Positions 1 to 11,953 of a DNA stretch of 64,000 nt are shown here, one piece after another (position 1 is the first letter of the stretch; each line of letters starts with the position of its first letter). Source of the stretch: an uncultured Lachnospiraceae bacterium (lineage in GTDB: Bacteria; Bacillota; Clostridia; Lachnospirales; Lachnospiraceae); assembly GCA_945913255.1 (NCBI GenBank), contig CAMEDC010000005.1, forward strand, positions 62,001 through 126,000, in the 5' to 3' direction. The notes beneath the pieces were generated by a model that was not told the DNA's origin, made no database searches, and saw only the letters and a program-made list of their open reading frames with translations. Both the position numbers and the translations under genes were made by a program.

Positions 1-68
1 TGGAATTGGCAAGGACGGGAATTGCAGGGCTTTGCAGAGGAACAGAAAACATTACTTACATAGACTAA
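1..68 (+). CDS. ilvN: Acetolactate synthase small subunit, C-terminal fragment (5' cut by window edge)
   Basis: Frame 3 reads ELARTGIAGLCRGTENITYID*, like an IlvN C-terminus, directly upstream of ilvC. Confidence 0.7.
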   Translation, partial: ELARTGIAGLCRGTENITYID

Positions 69-82
69 ACTCAAATTGTTAG

Positions 83-1162
<1,080 letters not shown>

Positions 1163-1207
1163 TTCTGATATAAAATATAAACATTCATCCGTTGGATGAA
1201 ATACGAA

Positions 1208-1247
1208 AGAAAGCAGATTGTAACCGCATATCTGCTTTCTTTTTTCT
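1208..1247 (+). terminator. Rho-independent terminator after ilvC
   Basis: AGAAAGCAGAT (1208-1218) / ATCTGCTTTCT (1230-1240), 11-bp stem followed by a T-run. Confidence 0.85.
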
Positions 1248-1349
1248 TAACCTCTCTTTAGAAAATCTTTGTTATTTTCTGGCGTATTCATTTATTTTTC
1301 CCGTCTATAGTAAATATCAGTTAACAGGAAACTGGTTAGGAGACAAAAG

Positions 1350-1865
1350 ATGGATTTAGCAGTTTTGATAGATTATTTTTCCAGATATGGAGCAATTGCC
1401 ATATTTGTGATTGTATTTCTGGAATATTTAAATCTTCCAGGTTTTCCGGCAGGGATTATTATGCCCTTATCGGGAATTATGGCAGCAAAGGGAAATATCG
1501 GATTCTTTCGTGTCATGATGATCACGGTAGCAGCGGGACTGCTTGGCAGCCTTTTGCTATATGGACTCGGTAGGAAAGGTGGGGCGTTGTTCCTAAAAGC
1601 ATATATCCGGCGTTTCCCAAAACAAAAGAATGCATTGGAAAAGAACCTCGAATGGATAAGGAGAAAAGGCTGTATCGGCGTGTTCCTTGGAAAACTGTTG
1701 CCCATGATACGAACCATTGTATCCATACCTGCAGGTGTGATAAAAATGGATCTCTGGAAATACACTGTAAGCTCAACCTGTGGAATTTTCCTTTGGAACC
1801 TTGTATTTGTCGGTGCAGGCTATGTATTGGGGGATAAGGTATTTGAAATACTCCATATGCTGTAA
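1350..1865 (+). CDS. DedA-family membrane protein
   Basis: LNLPGFPAGIIMPLSG, GRKGG and FLGKLLPMIRTIVSIPAGVIKM motifs. Confidence 0.88.
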   Translation: MDLAVLIDYFSRYGAIAIFVIVFLEYLNLPGFPAGIIMPLSGIMAAKGNIGFFRVMMITVAAGLLGSLLLYGLGRKGGALFLKAYIRRFPKQKNALEKNLEWIRRKGCIGVFLGKLLPMIRTIVSIPAGVIKMDLWKYTVSSTCGIFLWNLVFVGAGYVLGDKVFEILHML

Positions 1866-1913
1866 AGGATAGAAAAATTATTCTATGAATTCGAATGAAA
1901 GAGGGGACAAAGG

Positions 1914-3119
1914 ATGAAGATTGCATTGATGACGAACAATTATAAACCGGTAACAGGCGGCGTTCCCATATCGGTGGAGCGACTGGCCGATGCCCTGCGA
2001 AAACTGGGACATGAGGTAGTTATATTTGCGCCTACTTACAGGGAACAACAGGAAGAAGAGGGGATATTCCGATACAAGACCTGTCTGAACCATTTTGTCG
2101 GTGGAATTGTTCTTCCGAACTCCTTTGACAGAGAAATAGACAGAGTATTTCAGGAGGAGCATTTTGATATTATTCATGTACATCATCCTGTGTTGATAGG
2201 AAATACGGCTATACATCTGGCGCATAAACACCGAATTCCCATTGTCTTTACATACCATACCAGATATGAAAAGTACTTAAGTTATTATACCGGTGGTATT
2301 TTTGATTTTGAGTGGCTGATGAAATCCTATCTAAGGTTATTTTTAAAACAATGCGATTTTGTTTTTGCTCCTACGAAGGGGATTGAAGAATATTTACTGA
2401 AGGACTGCGATGTCCCGCCTGAAAAAGCAGGCGTTTTGCCAACGGGACTTAATGAAGATAGTTTTCAGGCAACTTCTGACCAAAGCCATGCTATAAGAGA
2501 GCATTATCAGGCAGAAAATATTCCGCTCCTCCTGACTGTTTCGCGAATGGCAAAAGAAAAGAATCTTTTCTTTCTGCTGGAAGCAATTTCGCAGACGAAA
2601 CATCTATATCAAAAGCCCTTCCGGGTACTGTTTGTAGGTGATGGTCCGGATAAACAAAAACTGGAAAAAAAGAGCAGTATGCTTGGCCTTCAGGATACTG
2701 TTATCTTTACAGGAAACATTTCCAACCAGGAAATCGCGCCTTATTATAAGGCAGCTGATGGCTTTGTTTTTGCCTCAAAAACAGAAACACAGGGTATTGT
2801 GATAGCGGAAGCTTTTGCAGGAGAAACTCCGGTTATCGCTGTTAGGGCTTCCGGCGTGGAAGACCTGGTTCAGGATGGCGAAACTGGGTACTTGACGGAG
2901 GAAGATACACTTCATTTTGCATCCAGGCTGACAAATTTTTTGAATTATCCCGACTTACGGCAGAAAATGGCAGCAAATGCATATCAAGCCGGTCTCTGCT
3001 TTAGGGAAGAAGCAGTTGCACAGGAAACAATACGTCGATATAATGAAGTTATTGCTGCCGTGGAACGGCCAAATGAGGAGGGGAAGCATGCAAAATCAAT
3101 ATCGTATTCTTATAGTTGA
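1914..3119 (+). CDS. Glycosyltransferase family 4 (diacylglycerol glucosyltransferase-like)
   Basis: N-terminal MTNNYKPVTGGVPISVERLA; C-terminal EAFAGETPVIAVRASGVEDLV GT-B motifs. Confidence 0.9.
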   Translation: MKIALMTNNYKPVTGGVPISVERLADALRKLGHEVVIFAPTYREQQEEEGIFRYKTCLNHFVGGIVLPNSFDREIDRVFQEEHFDIIHVHHPVLIGNTAIHLAHKHRIPIVFTYHTRYEKYLSYYTGGIFDFEWLMKSYLRLFLKQCDFVFAPTKGIEEYLLKDCDVPPEKAGVLPTGLNEDSFQATSDQSHAIREHYQAENIPLLLTVSRMAKEKNLFFLLEAISQTKHLYQKPFRVLFVGDGPDKQKLEKKSSMLGLQDTVIFTGNISNQEIAPYYKAADGFVFASKTETQGIVIAEAFAGETPVIAVRASGVEDLVQDGETGYLTEEDTLHFASRLTNFLNYPDLRQKMAANAYQAGLCFREEAVAQETIRRYNEVIAAVERPNEEGKHAKSISYSYS

Positions 3120-3798
3120 GGATGACAAAGAAATCAGGGAAGGTGTGGAAATTTATCTGAAGAATCAGGGGTATCAGGTTTTTCAGGCTGCAAACGGACA
3201 AGAAGGATTGAACATTATTGAACAGGAAGAGTTGCATCTTGCAATTGTAGATATCATGATGCCGGTCATGGACGGAGTTACTATGTTGATGAAGCTCCGT
3301 GCGGCAGGTCATGAATTTCCTGTGATTATGCTTTCGGCAAAATCAGAAGAAGTAGATAAAATCATGGGACTTAACATGGGCGCTGATGATTATGTGACGA
3401 AGCCCTTTACGCCGCTGGAACTTCTGGCAAGGGTGAATTCTCATCTCAGGAGGTATTCCAAGTACCTGACTGCCGTAAATAACGGAGAGGGAAAAGAACA
3501 TATTTTTACCATAGGCGGGCTTGAGCTGAACGAAGATACAGTTGAGGTAAGTGTGGATGGGGAACCTGTCAGACTGACCCCCATGGAGTTCAAAATTGTA
3601 CAGTTGCTTATCAAAAATCCGGGCAGAGTCTTTTCAGCAGATGAAATATACGAGCGTATCTGGAATGAGAAAGCAGTTAATACAGACACCATAATGGTGC
3701 ATGTGAGAAACATCAGGGAAAAAATTGAAATTGATCCAAAGAATCCAAAGTATCTGAAGGTAGTATGGGGCGTCGGATATAAGATTGATAAGCAGTAA
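3088..3798 (+). CDS. OmpR/PhoB-family response regulator
   Basis: ILIVEDDKEIREG, DIMMPVMDG, ADDYVTKPF and a winged-helix C-terminus; ATG at 3088 preferred over the 2977 ORF start. Confidence 0.95.
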   Translation: MQNQYRILIVEDDKEIREGVEIYLKNQGYQVFQAANGQEGLNIIEQEELHLAIVDIMMPVMDGVTMLMKLRAAGHEFPVIMLSAKSEEVDKIMGLNMGADDYVTKPFTPLELLARVNSHLRRYSKYLTAVNNGEGKEHIFTIGGLELNEDTVEVSVDGEPVRLTPMEFKIVQLLIKNPGRVFSADEIYERIWNEKAVNTDTIMVHVRNIREKIEIDPKNPKYLKVVWGVGYKIDKQ

Positions 3799-3891
3799 GG
3801 AATATGTGGTGTTAGATTCGAATTGCTAATCAGACATACATACAATAGAAGCAAGTGGTGAAGCTTTTAGAGGAAACAATTATCAACCCAT

Positions 3892-6315
3892 ATGAATGAA
3901 GTGAGGAAAAATATGAGCTTATTTCGTAAAAAAGAAAGAAAGGACGAAACTAATAAGCAGCAGAAAGAAACAAATAAAAGTGTGCGGAAAACTATCAGCG
4001 GACAAAATGCCTGGATATTCAGAGGAATTCTGATCAGTTTTGTTTTTTCTGCTGTATTCAGCTGCTTTTATGGAGTGTTCCGTAAGCAGGCAGAAAAAGA
4101 GGTCGTAAATCCGGTGGCACAGGCTGAAAACATTGACTGGCTGTTTCAAAACAGTTATCTATTATACCGTGATCTTTACAATGTACAGAATGAAACTCAC
4201 AGCGATTATGCCAATATTTACCTGGAGACGGACGAGAAGTATTCATGGTTACTGGACGAACAAAAAATGCATGAAATTATAGCGGAAGAGAGTGCAGAGA
4301 CCTATGAGAAATTTGCGGAAGCTAACGGTATTTCCTTCGATGAGTGCATGCAGATAAATGGAGAACTCGATAACCTGAAGGGTTGGTTTGAAGGCCTTGA
4401 AAATGGATTTGTAATCCTGAATTCAAATTATGATTACTGTATCAGGGATAACAAAACCGGAAGATATCTTACAAACATGTCAGATGACGATGTGCTGAGA
4501 GACGATAGTGAATTGTACTTTCAGCTGAGCTTTACTTTTGACAGCGCCGGGCATGCAACGGTAGGCGATATTGTTTCCGAAAAGGAGGAAGACACTGTAA
4601 GAAAACTTGCTAATGAGGTTATACGCGACAATACATTACAATCTCTTATTTCCCAGACACTTTATTTCTTTGGAAAATACGGAAGCGTGGGTTCTCCTAA
4701 GGACTGTACCGTAACTTACTCCATCTCCGCTAAAAACCGGGAAACCGGTAATGCTGCTTTCAAAATATCTTCTCAGTATTACTCAAACGGGATAGACTAT
4801 TACGTTACAGACAATTACATAACAGACACCACCTCAAAATATACTTACGTAAGTGCCGGTGTCGGAGCATTCCTGCTTCTTGGTCTTCTGGGAATGTTTT
4901 TGCTGGGTTGCTTTATGCTACAGCCCAATGGAGATAAGCCATGGAAACGTGTATTGCTGTGCTCCTTGCCTTTTGAAGCACTTTTGACGATGGGAATATG
5001 TTTTCTTCCTCTCGGCGGCAATCTTGTGGTTTCCATGATTGCGTGGGTGGCAAGCGGAGGGGCAGTAACGGACATGTCGGAATATATGCGCATTGCTCCG
5101 GAGGGTGCTTCCTTTATAGCCGGCTGCATCAATCTTGCAGTACTTACCCTCTATTTCTTTGTCGGCTGGTATTTCGGCATTTGTGCCGGTGCAATCCGAG
5201 AGAAAGGTATCATCGGATACATCAAAGAGCGTAGCCTGATTTACAGATTCTTTCCTTTTATCAAGGGAAAGCTACTCAATGTCTATCGCTCCATAGAACA
5301 TCTCGACCTGACGAAAGATGCTCATAAGACCATTATCAAATTAGTCCTGCTTAATGCTGTTATCCTGTTTATCATCAGCAGTCTTTGGTTCGGCGGTTTT
5401 GTCATTACCGTGTTTTATTCCATTCTGCTGTATTTGATATTAAGAAAATATATCAGTGATTTGCAAAAGAAATACAGCATTCTGCTGAAAGCCACGAATG
5501 AGATGGCGGAAGGTAATCTGAACGTGACCATAAATGAGGATTTAGGTGTTTTCGAGCCATTCAAACCGCAGGTACTTCAAATTCAGAACGGCTTCCGCAA
5601 GGCTGTGGATGAAGAGGTGAAGAGCCAGAAGATGAAGGCAGAACTGATTACAAATGTATCTCATGACTTAAAAACACCTCTTACCGCCATCATAACATAC
5701 GTGAATCTTTTAAAGGAAGAAGGCATCACGGAGGAACAGCGAAAGGAGTATCTTGATATTCTGGAACGAAAATCATTGCGTCTGAAAGTGTTGATTGAGG
5801 ATTTGTTTGAAGTCAGTAAGGCAAATTCCCGAAACATCACAATTAACCGGACGGATGTGGATATTATGAATCTGATCAAACAGGTTTCCTTCGAAATGTC
5901 GGATAAATTGTCGGCTTCCGGACTGGATATCAGAATGAATCTTACGGATGAAAAGATTATTCTTTCACTGGACAGCCAGAAAACCTTCCGGATTTATGAA
6001 AACCTTTTCGGAAACATTGCGAAATATGCCATGTCAGGTACCCGTGTTTACGTGAACGGGTTCCGGATTGATGACAAAGTGATTATCACATTGAAAAATA
6101 TTTCCGCCCAGGAATTGACTATGGATTCTGCGGAACTGACCGAACGTTTTGTTCGTGGAGATGCTTCCAGAAATACAGAAGGTTCAGGTCTTGGCCTTGC
6201 CATTGCAAAGAGCTTTACAGAACTCCAGGGAGGAGAACTTACCCTTGAACTGGATGGCGATTTATTTAAAGTAACTACGACCTGGCCGGTACAAAGTACC
6301 CCCGCATCAAATTAA
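3892..6315 (+). CDS. Multi-TM sensor histidine kinase, partner of the upstream regulator
   Basis: Several TM segments, HAMP-like region, NVSHDLKTPLTAI H-box, GSGLGLAIAK G-box. Confidence 0.93.
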   Translation: MNEVRKNMSLFRKKERKDETNKQQKETNKSVRKTISGQNAWIFRGILISFVFSAVFSCFYGVFRKQAEKEVVNPVAQAENIDWLFQNSYLLYRDLYNVQNETHSDYANIYLETDEKYSWLLDEQKMHEIIAEESAETYEKFAEANGISFDECMQINGELDNLKGWFEGLENGFVILNSNYDYCIRDNKTGRYLTNMSDDDVLRDDSELYFQLSFTFDSAGHATVGDIVSEKEEDTVRKLANEVIRDNTLQSLISQTLYFFGKYGSVGSPKDCTVTYSISAKNRETGNAAFKISSQYYSNGIDYYVTDNYITDTTSKYTYVSAGVGAFLLLGLLGMFLLGCFMLQPNGDKPWKRVLLCSLPFEALLTMGICFLPLGGNLVVSMIAWVASGGAVTDMSEYMRIAPEGASFIAGCINLAVLTLYFFVGWYFGICAGAIREKGIIGYIKERSLIYRFFPFIKGKLLNVYRSIEHLDLTKDAHKTIIKLVLLNAVILFIISSLWFGGFVITVFYSILLYLILRKYISDLQKKYSILLKATNEMAEGNLNVTINEDLGVFEPFKPQVLQIQNGFRKAVDEEVKSQKMKAELITNVSHDLKTPLTAIITYVNLLKEEGITEEQRKEYLDILERKSLRLKVLIEDLFEVSKANSRNITINRTDVDIMNLIKQVSFEMSDKLSASGLDIRMNLTDEKIILSLDSQKTFRIYENLFGNIAKYAMSGTRVYVNGFRIDDKVIITLKNISAQELTMDSAELTERFVRGDASRNTEGSGLGLAIAKSFTELQGGELTLELDGDLFKVTTTWPVQSTPASN

Positions 6316-6448
6316 TCAGATTAAAATAAATCAAAAACTAGTATTTGAACAATACTCTCAACTGTGCTAAGATTAGTTTTGAAATATTAACATTGAAGGA
6401 TAACTGGATGCTTCCCTTCGATGCATACGAAAGGCATGGTAGAGAATA

Positions 6449-7717
6449 ATGGGAATGACAATGACTCAGAAGATTCTTGCAGCTGCCGCAGGACTTGATA
6501 AAGTAGAAGCCGGACAGTTGATTGAAGCGAATCTGGATCTGGTGCTGGGCAATGATATCACAAGCCCTGTAGCCATTAAGGAGATGGAAAAATTTACTGC
6601 GAAAGGTGTCTTTGACAAGGATAAAATCGCTCTGGTTCCGGATCATTTTGTACCCAATAAAGACATTAAATCTGCAGAACACTGCAAATGTGTGAGAGAG
6701 TTTGCCCGCAAAAATGAGATTACCAACTATTTTGAAGTCGGTGAGATGGGAATTGAGCATGCTTTGCTCCCTGAAAAAGGACTGACTGTCGCAGGAGATG
6801 TGATAATCGGTGCGGATTCTCATACCTGTACCTATGGTGCTCTGGGTGCATTTTCAACCGGTGTCGGAAGCACGGATATGGCAGCCGGAATGGCAACCGG
6901 AAAGGCATGGTTCAAGGTACCGGCAGCCATTAAATTCATTCTGACGGGGAAACCTGCAAAATGGATCAGCGGAAAAGATATCATTCTTCACATTATCGGT
7001 ATGATAGGTGTTGACGGTGCGCTTTACAAATCCATGGAATTTACCGGGGACGGAATTGCAAATCTTTCCATGGATGACCGTTTTACCATTGCCAACATGG
7101 CGATTGAAGCCGGCGGCAAAAATGGTATCTTCCCTGTGGATGCTTTGGCTGAGCAGTACATGAAGGAGCATTCAGACAGACCTTATAAGATTTATGAGGC
7201 GGATGAGGATGCTGTATATGATGCGGAATATACCATTGATTTAAGTGCATTGCGTCCTACGGTCGCTTTCCCTCATCTGCCGGAAAACACACATACCATT
7301 GATGAAATCAAAGCTATGGACAGGATTGCCATTGACCAGGTTGTCATCGGTTCCTGCACCAACGGTCGTCTGGATGATTTAAGAATTGCCGCAGGTGTAT
7401 TAAAGGACAAGCATGTTGCAAAAGGAATGCGCTGTATTGTGATTCCTGCAACACAGGCCATTTACATGCAGGCTATGGAAGAAGGTCTTTTAAAGACCTT
7501 TATCGAAGCGGGTGCGATTGTCAGCACGCCTACTTGCGGACCCTGCCTTGGCGGATATATGGGTATTCTTGCGGAGGGTGAACGCTGTGTCTCCACAACC
7601 AACCGCAATTTTGTGGGCCGAATGGGACATATTTCATCAGAGATTTATCTGGCAAGTCCTGCGGTAGCAGCAGCCAGCGCAATTACGGGCACGATTTCCG
7701 ACCCGGAGGAGGTGTAA
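6449..7717 (+). CDS. leuC: 3-isopropylmalate dehydratase large subunit
   Basis: [29 protein letters not shown] aconitase Fe-S motifs. Confidence 0.95.
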   Translation: MGMTMTQKILAAAAGLDKVEAGQLIEANLDLVLGNDITSPVAIKEMEKFTAKGVFDKDKIALVPDHFVPNKDIKSAEHCKCVREFARKNEITNYFEVGEMGIEHALLPEKGLTVAGDVIIGADSHTCTYGALGAFSTGVGSTDMAAGMATGKAWFKVPAAIKFILTGKPAKWISGKDIILHIIGMIGVDGALYKSMEFTGDGIANLSMDDRFTIANMAIEAGGKNGIFPVDALAEQYMKEHSDRPYKIYEADEDAVYDAEYTIDLSALRPTVAFPHLPENTHTIDEIKAMDRIAIDQVVIGSCTNGRLDDLRIAAGVLKDKHVAKGMRCIVIPATQAIYMQAMEEGLLKTFIEAGAIVSTPTCGPCLGGYMGILAEGERCVSTTNRNFVGRMGHISSEIYLASPAVAAASAITGTISDPEEV

Positions 7718-7722
7718 ATAGG

Positions 7723-8208
7723 ATGAACGCAAAAGGTACTGTATTCAAATATGGAGACAATGTAGATACGGATGTCATTATTCCCGCAAGATATTTAAAT
7801 TCTTCCGACCCCGCCGAACTGGCAACCCATTGTATGGAAGACATCGACAAAGGCTTTGTACAAAAGGTAAAGAAGGGTGATATCATCGTCGCAGAAAAAA
7901 ACTTCGGCTGCGGTTCCTCCAGAGAGCATGCTCCGATTGCCATCAAAGCTGCAGGCGTCAGCTGTGTGATTGCCGAAACCTTTGCAAGAATCTTTTACCG
8001 AAATGCCATTAATATCGGACTACCCATTATTGAATGTCCGGAGGCAAGCAAGGGAATCGAGGCAGGAGATGAAGTGGAAGTCAATTTTGATACCGGAATC
8101 ATTACAAATGTGTCAAAGGGTACTTCTTTTAAGGGACAGGCATTCCCTGAATTTATGCAGAAGATTATTGCATCCGAAGGATTAATCAATTATATTAATA
8201 GTAAGTGA
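7723..8208 (+). CDS. leuD: 3-isopropylmalate dehydratase small subunit
   Basis: [33 protein letters not shown]. Confidence 0.95.
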   Translation: MNAKGTVFKYGDNVDTDVIIPARYLNSSDPAELATHCMEDIDKGFVQKVKKGDIIVAEKNFGCGSSREHAPIAIKAAGVSCVIAETFARIFYRNAINIGLPIIECPEASKGIEAGDEVEVNFDTGIITNVSKGTSFKGQAFPEFMQKIIASEGLINYINSK

Positions 8209-8289
8209 TCTTGCAGGGTCTGCGGCAGAGTCGCGGGCCTTGTTATTTATAACAAAACAGTTCTGATTAAACAGAAAAGGGAAAGAAGC

Positions 8290-9651
8290 ATGAGTCAAAG
8301 TAATGCAAAAAAATATGAAATAGATATGTGCAACGGACCTCTTCTGGGCAAAATATTGGTTTTTTATATCCCGCTGATGCTTTCCGGTGTGCTGCAGCTT
8401 CTTTTTAATGCGGCAGATATCGCTGTTGTAGGGCGCTTTGCGGGGAATGAATCTTTGGCTGCAGTGGGCTCCACAAGCTCTTTGACAAATCTGATTGTGA
8501 ATCTTTTTATCGGTCTGTCAGTGGGTGCAAATGTTCTGGTAGCGCGTTTCTACGGAGCAGGCCAGAAGGATGAATTGAAGGAAATGGTGCAGACTGCTGT
8601 CGCCACCTCCGTGTTCAGCGGAATTATCCTTGTCTTTGTTGGATTTTTTGTTTCGAAGCCTGCACTTACTTTAATGGGGACACCTGAAAATGTCATATCT
8701 CATTCCGTTCTCTATATGAGAATTTATTTTGCGGGGATGCCCTTTATGATGGCATACAATTTCGGAGCTGCCGTGCTTCGTGCTGTTGGAGATACCAAAA
8801 GACCTTTGTATTATCTTTTGCTAGCAGGTGTTGTGAATGTTATATTAAATCTGATTTTTGTCATTGTGTTTCAGATGGGGGTTGCCGGTGTGGCAACAGC
8901 AACGGTTATTTCCCAGGCTATTTCGGCAGCTTTGGTAATAAGATGCCTGATTTGTACAGACAGTGTATATCGATTGGAATTAAACGGAATCAGGATTGTC
9001 CCGGACAAAATCGCGAAAATGTTTAAAATAGGACTTCCTGCCGGCTTACAGGGCGCATTGTTTTCCATCTCAAACGTATTAATTCAGTCCTCCGTCAACA
9101 GCTTTGGCTCCGTTGCCATGGCAGGGAATACGGCAGGCAGTAATATTGAAGGTTTTGTCTATACCTCCATGAACGCCTTTTACCAGTCTGCCATCAGTTT
9201 CTGCGGTCAGAACTATGGTGCGAAAAAATACAGAAGAGTGGGAAAAGTTCTGCTGATCTGTGAAATTCTGGTGATTGCGGTAGGTCTTATCATGGGCATC
9301 GGCGCCTATCTGGCAGCCGGCACACTTTTGAGGCTTTACTCCACAGACCCGGAGGTAATTGCATACGGAATCCTGCGTATGGGATATATCTGTGTACCAT
9401 ACTTCCTATGCGGAATGATGGATGTCATGGTGGGAGGATTAAGAGGAATCGGATATTCCATTATGCCCATGCTGGTCTCCCTGACCGGAGCCTGCCTGTT
9501 CAGGGTAATATGGATTTACACGGTATTTCATCAAGTCCGTACGCTTCCCTGCCTGTATATATCGTATCCTATCAGCTGGGCATTGACTTTCAGCGTACAT
9601 TTGATTTGTTTTATTGTTGTCTATCAAAAGCTGCTAAAAAAAGAGCCTTGA
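8290..9651 (+). CDS. MATE-family efflux transporter
   Basis: 12-TM MatE pattern; PLMLSGVLQLLFNAADIAVVGRFAG. Confidence 0.93.
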   Translation: MSQSNAKKYEIDMCNGPLLGKILVFYIPLMLSGVLQLLFNAADIAVVGRFAGNESLAAVGSTSSLTNLIVNLFIGLSVGANVLVARFYGAGQKDELKEMVQTAVATSVFSGIILVFVGFFVSKPALTLMGTPENVISHSVLYMRIYFAGMPFMMAYNFGAAVLRAVGDTKRPLYYLLLAGVVNVILNLIFVIVFQMGVAGVATATVISQAISAALVIRCLICTDSVYRLELNGIRIVPDKIAKMFKIGLPAGLQGALFSISNVLIQSSVNSFGSVAMAGNTAGSNIEGFVYTSMNAFYQSAISFCGQNYGAKKYRRVGKVLLICEILVIAVGLIMGIGAYLAAGTLLRLYSTDPEVIAYGILRMGYICVPYFLCGMMDVMVGGLRGIGYSIMPMLVSLTGACLFRVIWIYTVFHQVRTLPCLYISYPISWALTFSVHLICFIVVYQKLLKKEP

Positions 9652-9846
9652 AACATATGTTCGAGCATGATAAAATAACTCTGTTAATTCAATTCTCAAT
9701 ATAAGGTTACGGATTTATACTCTCTTATACTGGTAAAACTTTCCTTATTAACTGAAAGATTAAGCAGCAACTGAGTCGCTTCCGTACTTCATAAACAAAG
9801 TACAGTTTTTTTAGTTCAAATTAATGATAATATCGGAGAATTAATT

Positions 9847-10461
9847 ATGATAGCATATGTAAACGGAATCATTGACGACATTACAGAAGATAATACGGTA
9901 ATTGACGTAGGCGGTATCGGGTATAACGTGAAGATATCAGCCGATACTGCTTCCAGACTCCCGGGTATCGGCGAGCCTGTGAAACTATATACCTATACCT
10001 GCGTCAGAGAAGATGCCTTTCAGCTTTACGGATTTTTAAGCCGGAGTGACTTGGAAGTATTTAAACTTTTGATTACGGTAAATGGTATCGGACCGAAAGG
10101 AGGACTGGCGATTCTTTCCGTGATGGATGCGGATGACTTACGATTTGCCATTATGTCGGGTGACAGTAAAGCTATTTCACGTGCTCCTGGCATCGGAGCA
10201 AAGACGGCTCAGAGAGTCATTTTGGATTTGAAAGACAAAATTTCCATAGATGATACATTGATTTCAAAGGAAATAGCCTTTACCTCCGCAGGCGGTAATG
10301 CCCTGAAAATTGATACCCCTCAGAAAAAGGAAGCAATTGAAGCCCTTGTATCCCTGGGATATGGGCAGACCGAAAGTGTCAAGGCGGTTAACGCAATTGA
10401 AGGCATTGAAAATATGGATTCCGGTGCCGTGCTCAAAGCCGCTCTGAAGAAAATGTTTTAA
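9847..10461 (+). CDS. ruvA: Holliday junction DNA helicase subunit RuvA
   Basis: MIAYVNGIIDDI start, VNGIGPKGGLAILS HhH, GIGAKTAQRVILDLKDK. Confidence 0.97.
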   Translation: MIAYVNGIIDDITEDNTVIDVGGIGYNVKISADTASRLPGIGEPVKLYTYTCVREDAFQLYGFLSRSDLEVFKLLITVNGIGPKGGLAILSVMDADDLRFAIMSGDSKAISRAPGIGAKTAQRVILDLKDKISIDDTLISKEIAFTSAGGNALKIDTPQKKEAIEALVSLGYGQTESVKAVNAIEGIENMDSGAVLKAALKKMF

Positions 10462-10489
10462 AATCCGTGGATAGTAAGACAGAATGCTA

Positions 10490-10840
10490 AATTGAAGTTT
10501 TGGGGAATTACTTTCTTCGGATACACAGGAGTCTTTGCGGATTCTGAGGCTGAAATTACATGAGTAGGAAGAGATAGAAGGTAACTTTCATGTAATATGA
10601 GGCAATTAGCACTACGACGTAAACGGTAGCTGTAATTATCGTTAGGAAATCTCTCAGCGCCATGCTTATCTCGATTTACTGCGTTCGCGGTGCCATTCGC
10701 ATTACGCTGCGCTTCATGCTCTCATGTCGCGCTATCGCGCTATGCAGGCAGTCCATAACACAGCCTTTGGTGAGCAGGCTCCCCTAGACTATGTTATGTC
10801 CTGTCTGCGCACCGCTCACAGAAACGCGCAAACTTCAATT
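10490..10840. repeat. Structured intergenic block bounded by 11-bp inverted repeats (MITE-like or structured-RNA candidate)
   Basis: AATTGAAGTTT (10490-10500) / AAACTTCAATT (10830-10840); internal imperfect stem 10744-10763 / 10789-10808; tandem CGCGCTAT x2 (10728-10743); 9-bp IR 10555-10563 / 10588-10596. Confidence 0.5.
10556..10663 (-). CDS. Candidate 35-aa hydrophobic single-TM peptide
   Basis: Codon-by-codon reading: MALRDFLTIITATVYVVVLIASYYMKVTFYLFLLM*; weak SD only. Confidence 0.4.
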   Translation of the reverse strand: MALRDFLTIITATVYVVVLIASYYMKVTFYLFLLM

Positions 10841-10881
10841 ACCAGCTAAACATAAAAAAGGAACAAGCAAAGGAAAAACTT

Positions 10882-11871
10882 ATGTCGGGAAAGAGAATGA
10901 TAGAAACAAACATAACGGACGAGGACGTAAAAATCGAAGGGTCTCTTCGGCCGCAGACATTGGATGACTATATCGGTCAGTCTAAGGTAAAGGAAAATCT
11001 GAAGGTCTATATTGAGGCGGCAAAGCAACGTGGTGACGCATTGGATCATGTCCTTTTCTATGGACCGCCCGGACTTGGCAAAACGACTCTTGCGGGTATC
11101 ATTGCCAACGAATTAGGCGTGCACCTGAAGGTAACAAGCGGTCCGGCAATCGAAAAGCCCGGCGAAATGGCTGCCATCCTAAACAATCTGGAAGAAGGCG
11201 ACCTGCTTTTTGTAGATGAAATTCACCGTTTAAATCGTCAGGTAGAGGAAGTTCTTTATCCTGCTATGGAGGATTATTGTATTGATATCATGATAGGAAA
11301 AGGATCAACAGCCCGTTCCGTACGACTTGACCTGCCAAAGTTTACCCTGGTTGGCGCAACTACCAGAGCGGGACTTCTGACAGCTCCCTTGAGAGACCGT
11401 TTTGGCATGATTCATCATCTGGAATTTTACACGATTGAGGAACTTCAGGTCATTATCATACATTCAGCCCGTGTACTTGGAGTAGAAATTGAGCCTGGCG
11501 GTGCAATGGAAATGGCAAGGAGAAGCCGCGGCACGCCCAGACTTGCAAACCGTATCTTAAAAAGGGTTCGTGACTTTGCACAGGTAAAATACGATGGCGT
11601 GATTACTGAAGAGGTAGCAAGGACAGCGCTTGACCTGATGGATGTTGACAAATTGGGGCTTGACCATATTGACCGTAATATGCTGATTACCATGATACAA
11701 AAATTTGATGGCGGTCCTGTCGGTCTTGATACACTTGCTGCCGCAATCGGAGAGGATGCCGGTACAATTGAAGATGTCTATGAACCATATCTCATTAAAA
11801 ACGGTTTTATCAACCGTACACCCAGGGGAAGAGTGGTAACAGAGCTGGCTTACCATCATTTAGGGCTGTAA
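10882..11871 (+). CDS. ruvB: Holliday junction branch migration ATPase RuvB
   Basis: [43 protein letters not shown]. Confidence 0.98.
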   Translation: MSGKRMIETNITDEDVKIEGSLRPQTLDDYIGQSKVKENLKVYIEAAKQRGDALDHVLFYGPPGLGKTTLAGIIANELGVHLKVTSGPAIEKPGEMAAILNNLEEGDLLFVDEIHRLNRQVEEVLYPAMEDYCIDIMIGKGSTARSVRLDLPKFTLVGATTRAGLLTAPLRDRFGMIHHLEFYTIEELQVIIIHSARVLGVEIEPGGAMEMARRSRGTPRLANRILKRVRDFAQVKYDGVITEEVARTALDLMDVDKLGLDHIDRNMLITMIQKFDGGPVGLDTLAAAIGEDAGTIEDVYEPYLIKNGFINRTPRGRVVTELAYHHLGL

Positions 11872-11953
11872 TCCAGATATTTCTCTTGCCTGTAAGCTCA
11901 TCTTGATATATAATAAAAATCGTGATGGGATTCTACAAAAGGGGTATGAGGCT

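Noticed and set aside
6316-6448. Possible T-box or leader upstream of leuC
   Set aside because: No T-box core (AGGGTGGNACCGCG-like) or terminator/antiterminator pair seen
9785-9812. GTACTT...AAGTAC hairpin with T-run before ruvA
   Set aside because: Only a 6-bp AT-rich stem; too weak to call a terminator confidently
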